9,895 nt of DNA from positions 1-9,895 of the forward strand of contig JAGWXN010000114.1 in the NCBI GenBank assembly GCA_018969885.1, in the 5' to 3' direction. The notes under the pieces were generated by a model, which worked only from the letters and a program-made list of their open reading frames with translations, ran no database searches and was not told the DNA's origin. Source of the DNA: Betaproteobacteria bacterium. GTDB taxonomy: Bacteria > Pseudomonadota > Gammaproteobacteria > Burkholderiales > Burkholderiaceae. Positions 1 through 6,034 of this stretch are shown here, piece by piece. Numbering within the stretch: the first letter of the stretch is position 1; the number at the start of each line of letters is the position of its first letter. The position numbers and the translations under genes are program-made.

Positions 1-372
1 ACCCGATTCGTTGAAGGCGCGGTCAACCTGGCCACCTTCGAGCGGCCGGCTTCGCTCGAGGTTCGAGCGCTCGCGCAGCGCGTCCGTTGGATTCCTCTGG
101 CGGATGCGCGATTTCCTGAGCGGTTCGAGGCGGTGGTGCGCTGTACGCTCACTGATGGCAGTGAAAGCTCGGTCCGGATCGATGATGTCGATGGCAACCC
201 GTCGCGTCCAGCCTCCACGGCTCGGATCCTCGCCAAGTTCCGCGACAACGCGTCGCGCGTGCTCGACACCGAGGCGGTCGATGCGCTCGAGCGGGCCCTC
301 CCTCACCTGATGAACAGCCGGGAACCGGTGACGACGCTCAGCCGGTGGTTGCGCGCGTTGCGAGCCGCTTAG
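1..372 (+). CDS. MmgE/PrpD family protein, C-terminal fragment
   Basis: This is the 3' end of a gene that enters from the left edge; the frame is open from base 1 to the TAG at 370-372, giving 123 residues. The reading V-R-C-T-L-T-D-G followed by a D-G-N-P-S-R-P stretch and then an A-K-F segment resembles the extreme C-terminus of the MmgE/PrpD family, where a strand with an acidic 'DG' turn precedes a small-residue/proline loop and a 'KF' helix. Family members include 2-methylcitrate dehydratase and cis-aconitate decarboxylase/immune-responsive-gene-like proteins, usually about 450 residues; most bacterial paralogues have no assigned substrate. The catalytic part lies outside the window, so the reaction cannot be assigned. 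Its stop overlaps by two bases the stop of the convergent gene on the other strand. The family call rests on the C-terminal pattern only. Confidence 0.72.
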   Translation, partial: TRFVEGAVNLATFERPASLEVRALAQRVRWIPLADARFPERFEAVVRCTLTDGSESSVRIDDVDGNPSRPASTARILAKFRDNASRVLDTEAVDALERALPHLMNSREPVTTLSRWLRALRAA

Positions 373-1052
373 GCGGCCATCGCATAGAGCAGGCGATAAC
401 GGCCCATCGCAACGGCGTCGACAGTACGAGGCGAATGTGCGCGCAGATGCTCGGCCACCATCGCCTGTGCCTGCAAGGCGTCGCTGTCGCGCGCCGCTTC
501 GATGAAAATTGCGTGTTGCGGTGATCGATCCTGATGACCCGTGACGCGTGCCGCGTCCATGCGGGCGCGAATTTTGGCATCGTGGTCGGCAAGCCAGATG
601 GAGCCGACCCCGGCCAATGCGGCGATTGCGGCGACAGGCAGGCCGTCAAGCGCATCACGAGCCGCGCTGTCATCGGCTGTCGTTGGATCGAACCGGGTGA
701 CGGCCAGGATGCTCCCCATACCGGCGCGCACCCGGGTCTGAACGCGCGCGGTCATTCGAACCGTGTTGGCATACCAGCCTCGGCGCTGGCGGTCCTCGTC
801 GGATACCGTTCCCAGAAGCTTCAGATAGTCGGGGGCAAGCAAAGCTTCCGGCGTGTGGGTTTCAAACAGCACCATGTGACTGGCCGGACCGTCGATCGCT
901 TCGAAACATCGGCCGGTGGTGAAGGTGCTGCCCACGCGGCTTGGCATGTGATCACGCAGGTACCAGTCCAGCCACGGGTCGACCATCGACGGGCTGATGT
1001 CGAACCAATAGATCAGGGCGCCGGTTACATGGGTGGCAGGTGATGGCTTCAT
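369..1052 (-). CDS. Two-repeat dimeric alpha/beta-barrel-like protein (EthD/DUF4286-like), function unknown
   Basis: The predicted protein has 227 residues. I chose the ATG at 1052 because GGAAGG lies about six bases upstream; a GTG at 1097 in the same frame would overlap the TGA of the upstream gene (GTGA) and add 15 residues, so it remains possible. The N-terminal half (about 10-105) has a strand (A-L-I-Y-W-F), an amphipathic helix ending in W-Y-L-R-D-H-M-P, then a G-R-C-F-E-A strand and an M-V-L-F-E-T strand. This is the layout of ferredoxin-like dimeric alpha/beta-barrel proteins, where the 'HMP' after the first helix is typical. The second half (about 113-190) begins again with S-I-L-A-V-T-R-F and ends with A-I-F-I-E-A, so the chain looks like two such repeats. 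I see no metal or cofactor motif. It follows the TctC gene with a 41-base gap, suggesting co-transcription. The fold is a reasonable guess; the function is unknown. Confidence 0.7.
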   Translation of the reverse strand: MKPSPATHVTGALIYWFDISPSMVDPWLDWYLRDHMPSRVGSTFTTGRCFEAIDGPASHMVLFETHTPEALLAPDYLKLLGTVSDEDRQRRGWYANTVRMTARVQTRVRAGMGSILAVTRFDPTTADDSAARDALDGLPVAAIAALAGVGSIWLADHDAKIRARMDAARVTGHQDRSPQHAIFIEAARDSDALQAQAMVAEHLRAHSPRTVDAVAMGRYRLLYAMAA

Positions 1053-1093
1053 GCCGCTTCCTTCCGCTTGCCCGCCTGCGGCGTCTTTCGGGC

Positions 1094-2074
1094 TCACTGG
1101 TCGGGCTTGATGTCGGCCGCCTTCACCACCACCGCCCAGCGCGCCATGTCGGCCTTGATGAACGCGTCGAATTCCTCAGCGGTGCGCAGGGTGGGCTGCA
1201 GCCCCTGCCGCGACAGACTCGTGAGCGTATCGGGCTGCTTCAGGATCTCGGTGACCGCAGCATGAATTCGTCGCCGGGTGTCGATTGGCGTGGCGGAGGG
1301 CGCCATCAGGCCGTACCAGTAATAGACTTCGTAGCCCGGCACACCCGATTCGATAAAGGTGGGAATGTCCGGCACGATCGCCATGCGTTCCTTGCTCGAC
1401 ACCGCCACCACCCGCAGCTGACCCGACCGCGCAAAAGAGGTGGACGACGGCAGCGTGGTGAAGATCATCATGTCCTTTTGAGTGCCGACAATCTCTGCCA
1501 TGGCCGGTCCCACGCCCTTGTACGGCACATGTGAAAGCTTGGTGCCCGTAACATGGAAAAATAGTTCAGCCGCCAGATGGGCACCACTTCCAACGCCCGC
1601 GGATGCGAACAGCAGTTGCCCCGGGCTGGCCTTGGCGCGCGTGACCAGGTCCTGCGCGGTTTTAATCGGCGAGGCGGGGTTCACCACCAGAACCATGGGC
1701 GTATCGGCGAGCGCGGCCACCGGCGCGAAATCTCTTGCGACGTCATAGGGCAGCTTCGGATAGAGGCTGGGGTTGACGCCGATCTCGGAAGTAGACCCGA
1801 CCAGAAGCGTTCGTCCATCAGGCGCGGAGCGCGCCACATGCTGGGCGGCAATCGCACCCGCCGCACCAGGCCGGTTTTCCACGACCACGCTGGTGCCCAG
1901 TTTTTCTGCGAGCTTGGGCGCCAGCATGCGCGAGAGGATGTCGGTGCCGCCGCCGGGGCTGAACGGCACGATGAGCGAGAGGGGTTTGTCGCCGCTGCTC
2001 TGGGCGGCCGCTTGATCAACCGGGGCGAGAGCGAGCACGGCCAGCGCCGCAGCAATGAACAAAGAGGGCCTCAT
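1094..2074 (-). CDS. Bug/TctC-family tripartite tricarboxylate transporter substrate-binding protein
   Basis: The product (326 residues, the usual size for the family) is a periplasmic solute-binding protein of the Bug/TctC type, which captures carboxylic acids or related small molecules. The start at 2074 is set by GGAG five bases upstream and by a signal peptide beginning there: M-R-P-S, a hydrophobic A/L-rich core at about 6-17, and a likely cleavage after A-A-A at residues 22-24. Family hallmarks follow: a strand ending P-F-S-P-G-G-G-T-D (37-45), E-N-R-P-G-A (66-71), P-D-G-R-T-L-L (85-91) and N-P-S-L-Y-P-K-L-P-Y-D (101-111). No membrane partners (TctA/TctB) are in the window, which is common for these orphan Bug receptors in Burkholderiales. 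It reads divergently from the dehydrogenase gene at 2310. The ligand cannot be read from the sequence; the neighbouring catabolic genes suggest a carboxylate. Confidence 0.95.
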   Translation of the reverse strand: MRPSLFIAAALAVLALAPVDQAAAQSSGDKPLSLIVPFSPGGGTDILSRMLAPKLAEKLGTSVVVENRPGAAGAIAAQHVARSAPDGRTLLVGSTSEIGVNPSLYPKLPYDVARDFAPVAALADTPMVLVVNPASPIKTAQDLVTRAKASPGQLLFASAGVGSGAHLAAELFFHVTGTKLSHVPYKGVGPAMAEIVGTQKDMMIFTTLPSSTSFARSGQLRVVAVSSKERMAIVPDIPTFIESGVPGYEVYYWYGLMAPSATPIDTRRRIHAAVTEILKQPDTLTSLSRQGLQPTLRTAEEFDAFIKADMARWAVVVKAADIKPDQ

Positions 2075-2144
2075 GAAAACTCCTTGTGGATTTTTCTCGT
2101 TCTGATTGAGCGCATCAGCATTCCCGAAACACGTTCTGGTTTTG

Positions 2145-2173
2145 ACGGTAAAGCCCGCGTTCCAGGGGTGCAA
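2145..2173 (-). promoter_or_regulatory. Weak candidate promoter for the TctC-type gene
   Basis: Read on the minus strand, TTGCAC (2173-2168) is followed after exactly 17 bases by TACCGT (2150-2145). The -35 half matches TTGACA at four of six positions; the -10 half is poor, matching at three. It lies about 70 bases upstream of the ATG at 2074. The divergent gap 2075-2309 holds no gene that I can support, so some promoter must lie here, but this is only the best match by eye. Confidence 0.25.
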
Positions 2174-2233
2174 GTTCTCGCGGTCCGAAAACCTGAAAGG
2201 CCGAGCGCTGCCCATCGATCCAATCTGTGCCAA

Positions 2234-2285
2234 CCCCTGACGGCGAAGGGGCTACAGTTCCGCTACGATGCGGATCGATCTCATC
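2234..2285. other. Two small inverted repeats upstream of the first dehydrogenase gene
   Basis: CCCCT (2234-2238) pairs with AGGGG (2247-2251). Further right, GATG (2267-2270) and CATC (2282-2285) flank the self-complementary octamer GATCGATC (2273-2280), with one base out of perfect symmetry. TACGAT at 2264-2269 could serve as a -10 but has no good -35 at normal spacing. These sit in the divergent gap just upstream of the ribosome binding site for the gene at 2310 and could be operator sequence; short repeats like these also occur by chance in GC-rich DNA. Confidence 0.25.
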
Positions 2286-2309
2286 AGAAGCGCGGATAGG
2301 GGGGTGACA

Positions 2310-3200
2310 ATGACAACGAAGCCGATCGGATTCGTGGGTCTGGGCAATATGGGCGGGCGCATGACACGCCGACTGGTGGCCGGTGGGCTGAGTGTGCTCG
2401 GTTTCGACGTTCGCGCCGGGCAGGCTGAGCAGTGCGGCGCAACGCCTTCCTCGTCCATCGCACAGATCGCGCAGGCCTGTGACCTGATCCTGCTGTCGCT
2501 GCCTGATAGTCATGCCGTGGAAGCGGTGGTCGAGGGTGATGCCGGCCTTCTCGCGTATTGCCGAGCAGGGCAGACCATCGTCGATCTCTCCACGGCGGCG
2601 CCGCGCTCCACGCGCCGACTTGCCGCCCTCTTTGCAGCGCGCGGCGCGGTGTTGGTCGACGCAGGCATTTCGGGGGGCGCCGCCGCTGCCGACAAGGGAA
2701 CCCTCACGCTCATGATCGGCGGCCCGGCGGGTGTAGACGGCACGCTTGATCCGGTGTTCCGGCACTTTGCTGCCAAGGTGGTTCACATGGGCGAAACCGG
2801 GAATGGCCACGCCACCAAACTGCTCAATAATTTTCTGAATGCGGTCACGCTCGCTGCGACCGCAGAGGTCATGGTCGCCGGCCGCAAGGCCGGACTGGAT
2901 CTTCAGCAACTTCTCGACGTGATCAACAGCAGCAGTGGCGTGAACTTTGCGAGCCTCAACCGCTTTCCCCATATCATTCGGGGCAATTATCTGGAAGGCG
3001 GGCTCACCGGCAAGCTCATGACCAAAGACATCGTGCTCTACGCCGAAATGGCGAGTGAACTCGGTATCGCTTCGCTCAACGCGGCCGGTCCGCTGGCAAG
3101 CTTTGGCCTTGGAACGGCGCTGGGCTATGGCGACCAGATCAGTAATCGGGTGGTCGACGCAATCGGCGACGCCAGTGGCGGTGTTCGGGTAAATGGCTGA
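2310..3200 (+). CDS. NAD(P)-dependent beta-hydroxyacid dehydrogenase, HIBADH family (copy 1)
   Basis: The product (296 residues, normal length) belongs to the 3-hydroxyisobutyrate dehydrogenase-like family: cytoplasmic enzymes oxidising beta-hydroxy acids, or reducing the corresponding semialdehydes, with NAD(P). The ATG at 2310 is preferred because a run of G's (AGGGGGG) ends about five bases before it and the Rossmann motif begins at residue 6; an upstream in-frame ATG at 2268 gives an unlikely 14-residue extension. Visible motifs are G-F-V-G-L-G-N-M-G (7-15), L-L-S-L-P (61-65), substrate-loop D-A-G-I-S-G-G (117-123, where the common form is D-A-P-V-S-G-G), G-x-G-x-x-x-K-L-L-N-N with the expected catalytic Lys170, and K239-D in the C-terminal domain. 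Isoleucine in place of valine and glycine in place of proline in the substrate loop are mild departures. It leads a four-gene run, with 32 bases to the next gene. The substrate is not identifiable. Confidence 0.93.
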   Translation: MTTKPIGFVGLGNMGGRMTRRLVAGGLSVLGFDVRAGQAEQCGATPSSSIAQIAQACDLILLSLPDSHAVEAVVEGDAGLLAYCRAGQTIVDLSTAAPRSTRRLAALFAARGAVLVDAGISGGAAAADKGTLTLMIGGPAGVDGTLDPVFRHFAAKVVHMGETGNGHATKLLNNFLNAVTLAATAEVMVAGRKAGLDLQQLLDVINSSSGVNFASLNRFPHIIRGNYLEGGLTGKLMTKDIVLYAEMASELGIASLNAAGPLASFGLGTALGYGDQISNRVVDAIGDASGGVRVNG

Positions 3201-3232
3201 CCTTCGTTTTTAATGTTTTTCAGGAGATCTCG

Positions 3233-3616
3233 ATGAAAGTGATGCATGCGCGCCAGGAAGGCGCCAATTCGGAAATGCGTGGCGGCACCTTTACCGGCGG
3301 TGTGTGGGGAGACCCGGTCATGCCCTTCACCCAGGGTGTCCAGATCAATAACGTGTTTTTCTCGCCAGGTGCTCGCACCCACTGGCATCAGCATGAAGTG
3401 GGACAGGTGCTGCATGTGGTGGGCGGAAGCGGATGGGTGTGCGAGGACGGCCACGAACCCCAGCGCATCCGGACCGGCGATGTCGTCTGGATCGGACCGG
3501 GCGAGCGTCACTGGCATGGCGCCGATACCAACAGTTTCATGATGCATCTGGCCATTTCAATCGGTAAAACCGACTGGAAGGAGCCGGTGACCGATGCCCA
3601 GTATGTGAAGGGCTGA
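3233..3616 (+). CDS. Small single-domain cupin resembling cupin hydroxynitrile lyases
   Basis: The product (127 residues) is a single cupin barrel. AGGAG sits seven bases before the ATG. The first metal motif is T-H50-W-H52-Q-H54 followed by Q58 four residues later; the second is G-E-R-H93-W-H95-G, then H105. As I recall it, the Mn-dependent cupin hydroxynitrile lyase of Granulicella tundricola uses two His, a Gln and a further His in the same order and spacing, with the additional H-W-H-G and M-x-H-L-A-I segments also shared; the C-terminal W-x-x-x-V-T-D-x-Q-Y is another shared feature. Most relatives in genomes are simply called cupin-domain proteins and sit beside redox enzymes, so a natural role in cyanohydrin chemistry should not be assumed. 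It is most likely a cytoplasmic metalloenzyme acting on an intermediate of this pathway. Only 17 bases separate it from the SDR gene. Confidence 0.9.
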   Translation: MKVMHARQEGANSEMRGGTFTGGVWGDPVMPFTQGVQINNVFFSPGARTHWHQHEVGQVLHVVGGSGWVCEDGHEPQRIRTGDVVWIGPGERHWHGADTNSFMMHLAISIGKTDWKEPVTDAQYVKG

Positions 3617-3633
3617 ACCGGAAAGGACTCCCG

Positions 3634-4356
3634 ATGTCTGCCTCATCGCATAAAAGAACGATTCTGGTCTCGGGTGCCTCGGCCGGTATCGGCCGGGCCT
3701 GCGCGCTCATGCTTGCCCGTCGCGGTGATACCGTGATTGCGATGGGGCGGCGTCTGGATGCGCTGCAGTCGCTGGCCAACGAGGCGCCCGCCGGATCGAT
3801 CGAAGTGCTTCCTGGCGATCTCAACGACAAGGCTTATCTTGATCAGGCCGATGGCCACTTCGCGCGGTGCGACGTGTTCATCAATAACGCGGGGGTGTTG
3901 CGTTATGCGCCGCTCATGGATCTGTCCGACGACGACATCGCCTGGATGTTCCAGACCAACGTCATGGCGGCGGTACAACTCACGCGCCGCGTTGCCCGGC
4001 ATATGGTGGCCAGGCAGTCCGGCCACATCGTGTTCATGACCTCCATCGCTGCGCGTGAGGTCTACCGGCTGGCCTCGGGTTACTGCGCCACCAAGCACGC
4101 GCTCTCCGCATTTGCGCGCTCGTTCCGGCTCGAACTGCAGAGTTTCGGCATCAAGGTCACCGAGGTGGCGCCCGGTATGGTTGACACCAACATCCGCGAA
4201 GGCAGTGACCATCCTGCGGTCGTTGCCGCCATGCAGGCGCGTCGCTTTTCGCCGCTCACCTCCGACGAGGTGGCCAGTGCGGTGGTCTATGCGCTTGAAT
4301 CCACGCCCAACCTCTGCCCCGATCTCATCGAGCTGAGGCCGTTGGGCTCTGTCTGA
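3634..4356 (+). CDS. Short-chain dehydrogenase/reductase (classical SDR)
   Basis: The product (240 residues) is a classical SDR, a cytoplasmic NAD(P)-dependent oxidoreductase acting on an alcohol/ketone pair. AAAGGA lies eight bases before the ATG. The cofactor motif G-A-S-A-G-I-G is at 14-20, an acidic D62 follows the third strand region, and N-N-A-G is at 84-87. The catalytic tetrad appears complete: N109, S137, Y150 and K154 (Y-C-A-T-K), followed by the P-G turn at 180-181. The basic pair R39-R40 after strand 2 favours NADP(H), an inference from known SDR patterns. The C-terminus is short, as in the cytosolic YdfG-like group. It sits 17 bases after the cupin gene and 20 before the next, so it is probably translated from one transcript with both. 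The substrate is unknown. Confidence 0.94.
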   Translation: MSASSHKRTILVSGASAGIGRACALMLARRGDTVIAMGRRLDALQSLANEAPAGSIEVLPGDLNDKAYLDQADGHFARCDVFINNAGVLRYAPLMDLSDDDIAWMFQTNVMAAVQLTRRVARHMVARQSGHIVFMTSIAAREVYRLASGYCATKHALSAFARSFRLELQSFGIKVTEVAPGMVDTNIREGSDHPAVVAAMQARRFSPLTSDEVASAVVYALESTPNLCPDLIELRPLGSV

Positions 4357-4376
4357 CGTTTTCCCGGAGATCCCCC

Positions 4377-4922
4377 ATGGCCACTGCAGCGAAGGCCGCC
4401 AGCAAGGCGGCTGCGAAGAAACCGGCAGCGAAGAAAGCTGCGGCAAAGCAAGCCGCCGCAAAGAAGCCCGTAGCCAAGAAGCCCGTAGCCAAGAAGCCCG
4501 CTGCGCTACCGACCCTGAAGGTACCTGCGGTCACCCGCTGGAAGCCACAGACATTCATGGCCGCGCACGCGAGCGACAAAAGCCAGCAGTTTCGGAAAGG
4601 CCTTCGTTCCTACGCCTCGTACCGCGATCTGGGAATCAGCAAGGCAACTGGTGGCGTGGTCCAGGCGCATGTCATTCGACTGCACGGCCCCTGCGATCCG
4701 GCGGTGGTGTCGATCCGTCATCTTCATGGCGTCCAGTTCCAGTTCCTGTACATGCTCAAGGGCTGGATGGAGGGCGAATACAACGGCCGTCGCGAGCGCT
4801 TCGAGGCAGGCGCCTGCTGGATCCAGCCCAATTCGATCCCGCACACGGTGCTCGATTATTCCGACGACTGCGAGATGATCGAGCTGATTCTTCCCGGCAC
4901 GTTCGAGACCCGCGAGCTCTGA
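4377..4922 (+). CDS. Cupin-domain protein with N-terminal histone-H1-like Lys/Ala/Pro tail
   Basis: The product (181 residues) has two parts. Residues 1-43 are almost entirely Ala, Lys and Pro with A-A-K-K-P and V-A-K-K-P repeats, like the disordered DNA-binding tails of bacterial histone-H1-like proteins, AlgP and PhaF-type phasins. From about 70 onward it is a small cupin: Y-R-D-L-G-I-x-x-A-T-G-G (82-93), A-H-V-I-R (97-101), R-H115-L-H117, F-Q-F-L-Y-M-L-K-G-W (121-130), and a second motif around I-P-H156. That order matches a widespread uncharacterised cupin family in which the protein usually starts just before the Y-R-D-L-G-I segment. The start at 4377 is supported by GGAG seven bases upstream and a 20-base gap to the SDR gene; the next in-frame Met (residue 62) has no comparable signal. 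The tail suggests nucleic-acid or polyanion binding; this is inference. It ends the operon. Confidence 0.88.
   Translation: MATAAKAASKAAAKKPAAKKAAAKQAAAKKPVAKKPVAKKPAALPTLKVPAVTRWKPQTFMAAHASDKSQQFRKGLRSYASYRDLGISKATGGVVQAHVIRLHGPCDPAVVSIRHLHGVQFQFLYMLKGWMEGEYNGRRERFEAGACWIQPNSIPHTVLDYSDDCEMIELILPGTFETREL
4461..4500 (+). repeat. 15-bp perfect tandem repeat inside the Lys/Ala tail (2.7 copies)
   Basis: AAGAAGCCCGTAGCC occurs at 4461-4475 and 4476-4490 without mismatch and continues for ten more bases at 4491-4500. Each unit encodes the pentapeptide K-K-P-V-A in frame. The unit length is a multiple of three, so gain or loss of copies would lengthen or shorten the tail without a frameshift. Upstream, the same amino-acid pattern is encoded by less identical codons, so the exact repeat is probably a recent duplication. 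Confidence 0.95.
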
Positions 4923-5077
4923 TCCGCCCCAGGCGGTACCCAGAGGACTTTATTGCTGCGCACGACAGCCCTGAAGGGGGCCCCGCGGGGCTGGCTGCGC
5001 TGAGCGGGCCCGGCTGCCGGGCTCGCGGCGCGAGGGCGATTACCGCGCCCCGCGCCCGCGCGGTGACTGCCGCGCGA
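4923..5077. terminator. GC-rich convergent intergenic region with several inverted repeats; possible bidirectional terminator
   Basis: This gap lies between two genes that face each other. It contains CAGCCC (4966-4971) pairing with GGGCTG (4988-4993) around the palindromes GGGGCCCC and CCCCGCGGGG; a perfect 6-bp stem GCCCGG/CCGGGC with loop CTG (5008-5022); and a 7-bp stem CGCGCGG/CCGCGCG with a six-base loop (5057-5076) next to the stop of the minus-strand gene. No T-run follows any stem on either strand, so these are not textbook intrinsic terminators. Their position suggests transcript-end or RNA-stabilising structures, or a dispersed intergenic repeat. Confidence 0.5.
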
Positions 5078-5971
5078 TCAGGCCTCGTTCGGCTTGATCA
5101 CCACGCCCATTCTTGCTTCAACAAACTGGGCAATCCGTGTGAAGTCGTGAGGGCCGCCGTACACCTCGTTGGTTTGTCGCCAGATTTCATGGACGGCATC
5201 AGCCACCGGCATGTTGGCGCCCAGCTCCGCTGCCTCGCGCATGCAGAGATCAACATCCTTGAACATCAGCGCGGTGGCAAAACCGAAGTCGAAGGTGCGC
5301 GGCAAAACAGCCTTTGGGAACTTGTCGCGGCTCGCGGTATTCATGCCGCTCCCCGCATTGATCACATCGATCATGATCTTGGGGTCTAGCCCGGCTTTCA
5401 CCCCCATCGCCACCGCCTCGGAGGTGATGGCCATTGATGCCGCCGACACCAGGTTATTGGCGAGTTTCATGGTCTGCGCCATGCCGGGCTCGGCGCCGAT
5501 ATAGAAGAGCTTGCCGATGTGACGCAGCACATCGGAGAGGCGCTCGAAGCTTGCCTTAGGCCCCGATACCATCACCGCGAGCGTGCCCTTGATCGCACCG
5601 TTTCGTCCGCCCGATACCGGTGAATCGATGAACTCGATGCCCCGCGCAGCGAGTGCAGTCTGAACCGAACGCGCCATTGAAGTGCCGGTGGTGGAGAGGT
5701 CCACCACCGTTCGCACTACGCTACCGTGAATGAGACCAGTCGCCGACGTGCAGACGTCGTTTACGATCTTCGGCGTGGGCAGTGATAGCAGCACCGTATC
5801 CACCTGGTCGCCCACCTCGCGCACTGAGGCGGCAACCTTCGCGCCACGGGCAGCCAAAGCCTGGGCGGCAGCAGGGTTGACATCAAACACAACCAGCGTG
5901 TGCCCGGCATCGAGCAGGCGCTCGGCCATGGGCACACCCATGGCTCCCAATCCGATGAAGCCCAGATTCAT
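5078..5971 (-). CDS. NAD(P)-dependent beta-hydroxyacid dehydrogenase, HIBADH family (copy 2)
   Basis: The product (297 residues) is a second, clearly different member of the 3-hydroxyisobutyrate dehydrogenase-like family. The start at 5971 follows GGAG by six bases and places the Rossmann motif at the usual position: G-F-I-G-L-G-A-M-G (4-12). Other hallmarks are L-L-S-L-P (61-65), D-S-P-V-S-G-G (116-122), K-G-T-L-A-V-M-V-S-G (128-137), M-K169-L-A-N-N with the expected catalytic lysine, and F-K238-D in the C-terminal domain. It keeps the canonical P-V-S-G-G loop, unlike copy 1, and the two chains differ widely outside motifs, so they are not a recent duplication. Family members include tartronate semialdehyde reductase and 3-hydroxyisobutyrate, 2-(hydroxymethyl)glutarate and gamma-hydroxybutyrate-type dehydrogenases; I cannot choose among them. 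It stands alone on the minus strand, divergent from the ligase gene. Confidence 0.94.
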   Translation of the reverse strand: MNLGFIGLGAMGVPMAERLLDAGHTLVVFDVNPAAAQALAARGAKVAASVREVGDQVDTVLLSLPTPKIVNDVCTSATGLIHGSVVRTVVDLSTTGTSMARSVQTALAARGIEFIDSPVSGGRNGAIKGTLAVMVSGPKASFERLSDVLRHIGKLFYIGAEPGMAQTMKLANNLVSAASMAITSEAVAMGVKAGLDPKIMIDVINAGSGMNTASRDKFPKAVLPRTFDFGFATALMFKDVDLCMREAAELGANMPVADAVHEIWRQTNEVYGGPHDFTRIAQFVEARMGVVIKPNEA

Positions 5972-6034
5972 TGCAATCTCCGAGATACGCGGCTGACCCG
6001 GTCGGTCATCGCCGATCAGGCCGAAGGATCGCAT

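Noticed and set aside
11..310. Plus-strand open frame of 99 codons at the left edge
   Set aside because: The translation is Ser/Arg-rich; the overlapping frame from base 1 has the MmgE/PrpD C-terminal pattern and is the real one.
1577..2299. Plus-strand open frame (240 codons) opposite the TctC-type gene
   Set aside because: It runs antisense through a gene with signal peptide and family motifs and has no ribosome binding site or domain.
2115..2972. Long minus-strand open frame (285 codons) opposite the first dehydrogenase
   Set aside because: It lies antisense to a gene with complete family motifs; the translation has low-complexity Arg/His/Ala-rich composition and no recognisable domain. 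GC-rich codon bias on one strand opens such frames.
3201..3232. T-rich gap after the first dehydrogenase gene as a terminator
   Set aside because: There are two short T-runs but no stem before them, and the gap holds the ribosome binding site of the next gene.
3643..4461. Minus-strand open frame (272 codons) opposite the SDR and tail region
   Set aside because: It is antisense to a complete SDR with its full catalytic tetrad and shows no family resemblance of its own.
4461..4500. CRISPR array or mobile-element repeat
   Set aside because: The units are 15 bp, directly abutting with no spacers, and in frame inside a coding region; there are no cas genes or transposase.
4377..4510. Lys/Ala-rich stretch as a misread upstream leader or frameshift artefact
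   Set aside because: It is in frame with the cupin, has its own GGAG at normal spacing and a short operon-like gap to the SDR gene, so I treat it as part of the protein while noting the start should be verified.
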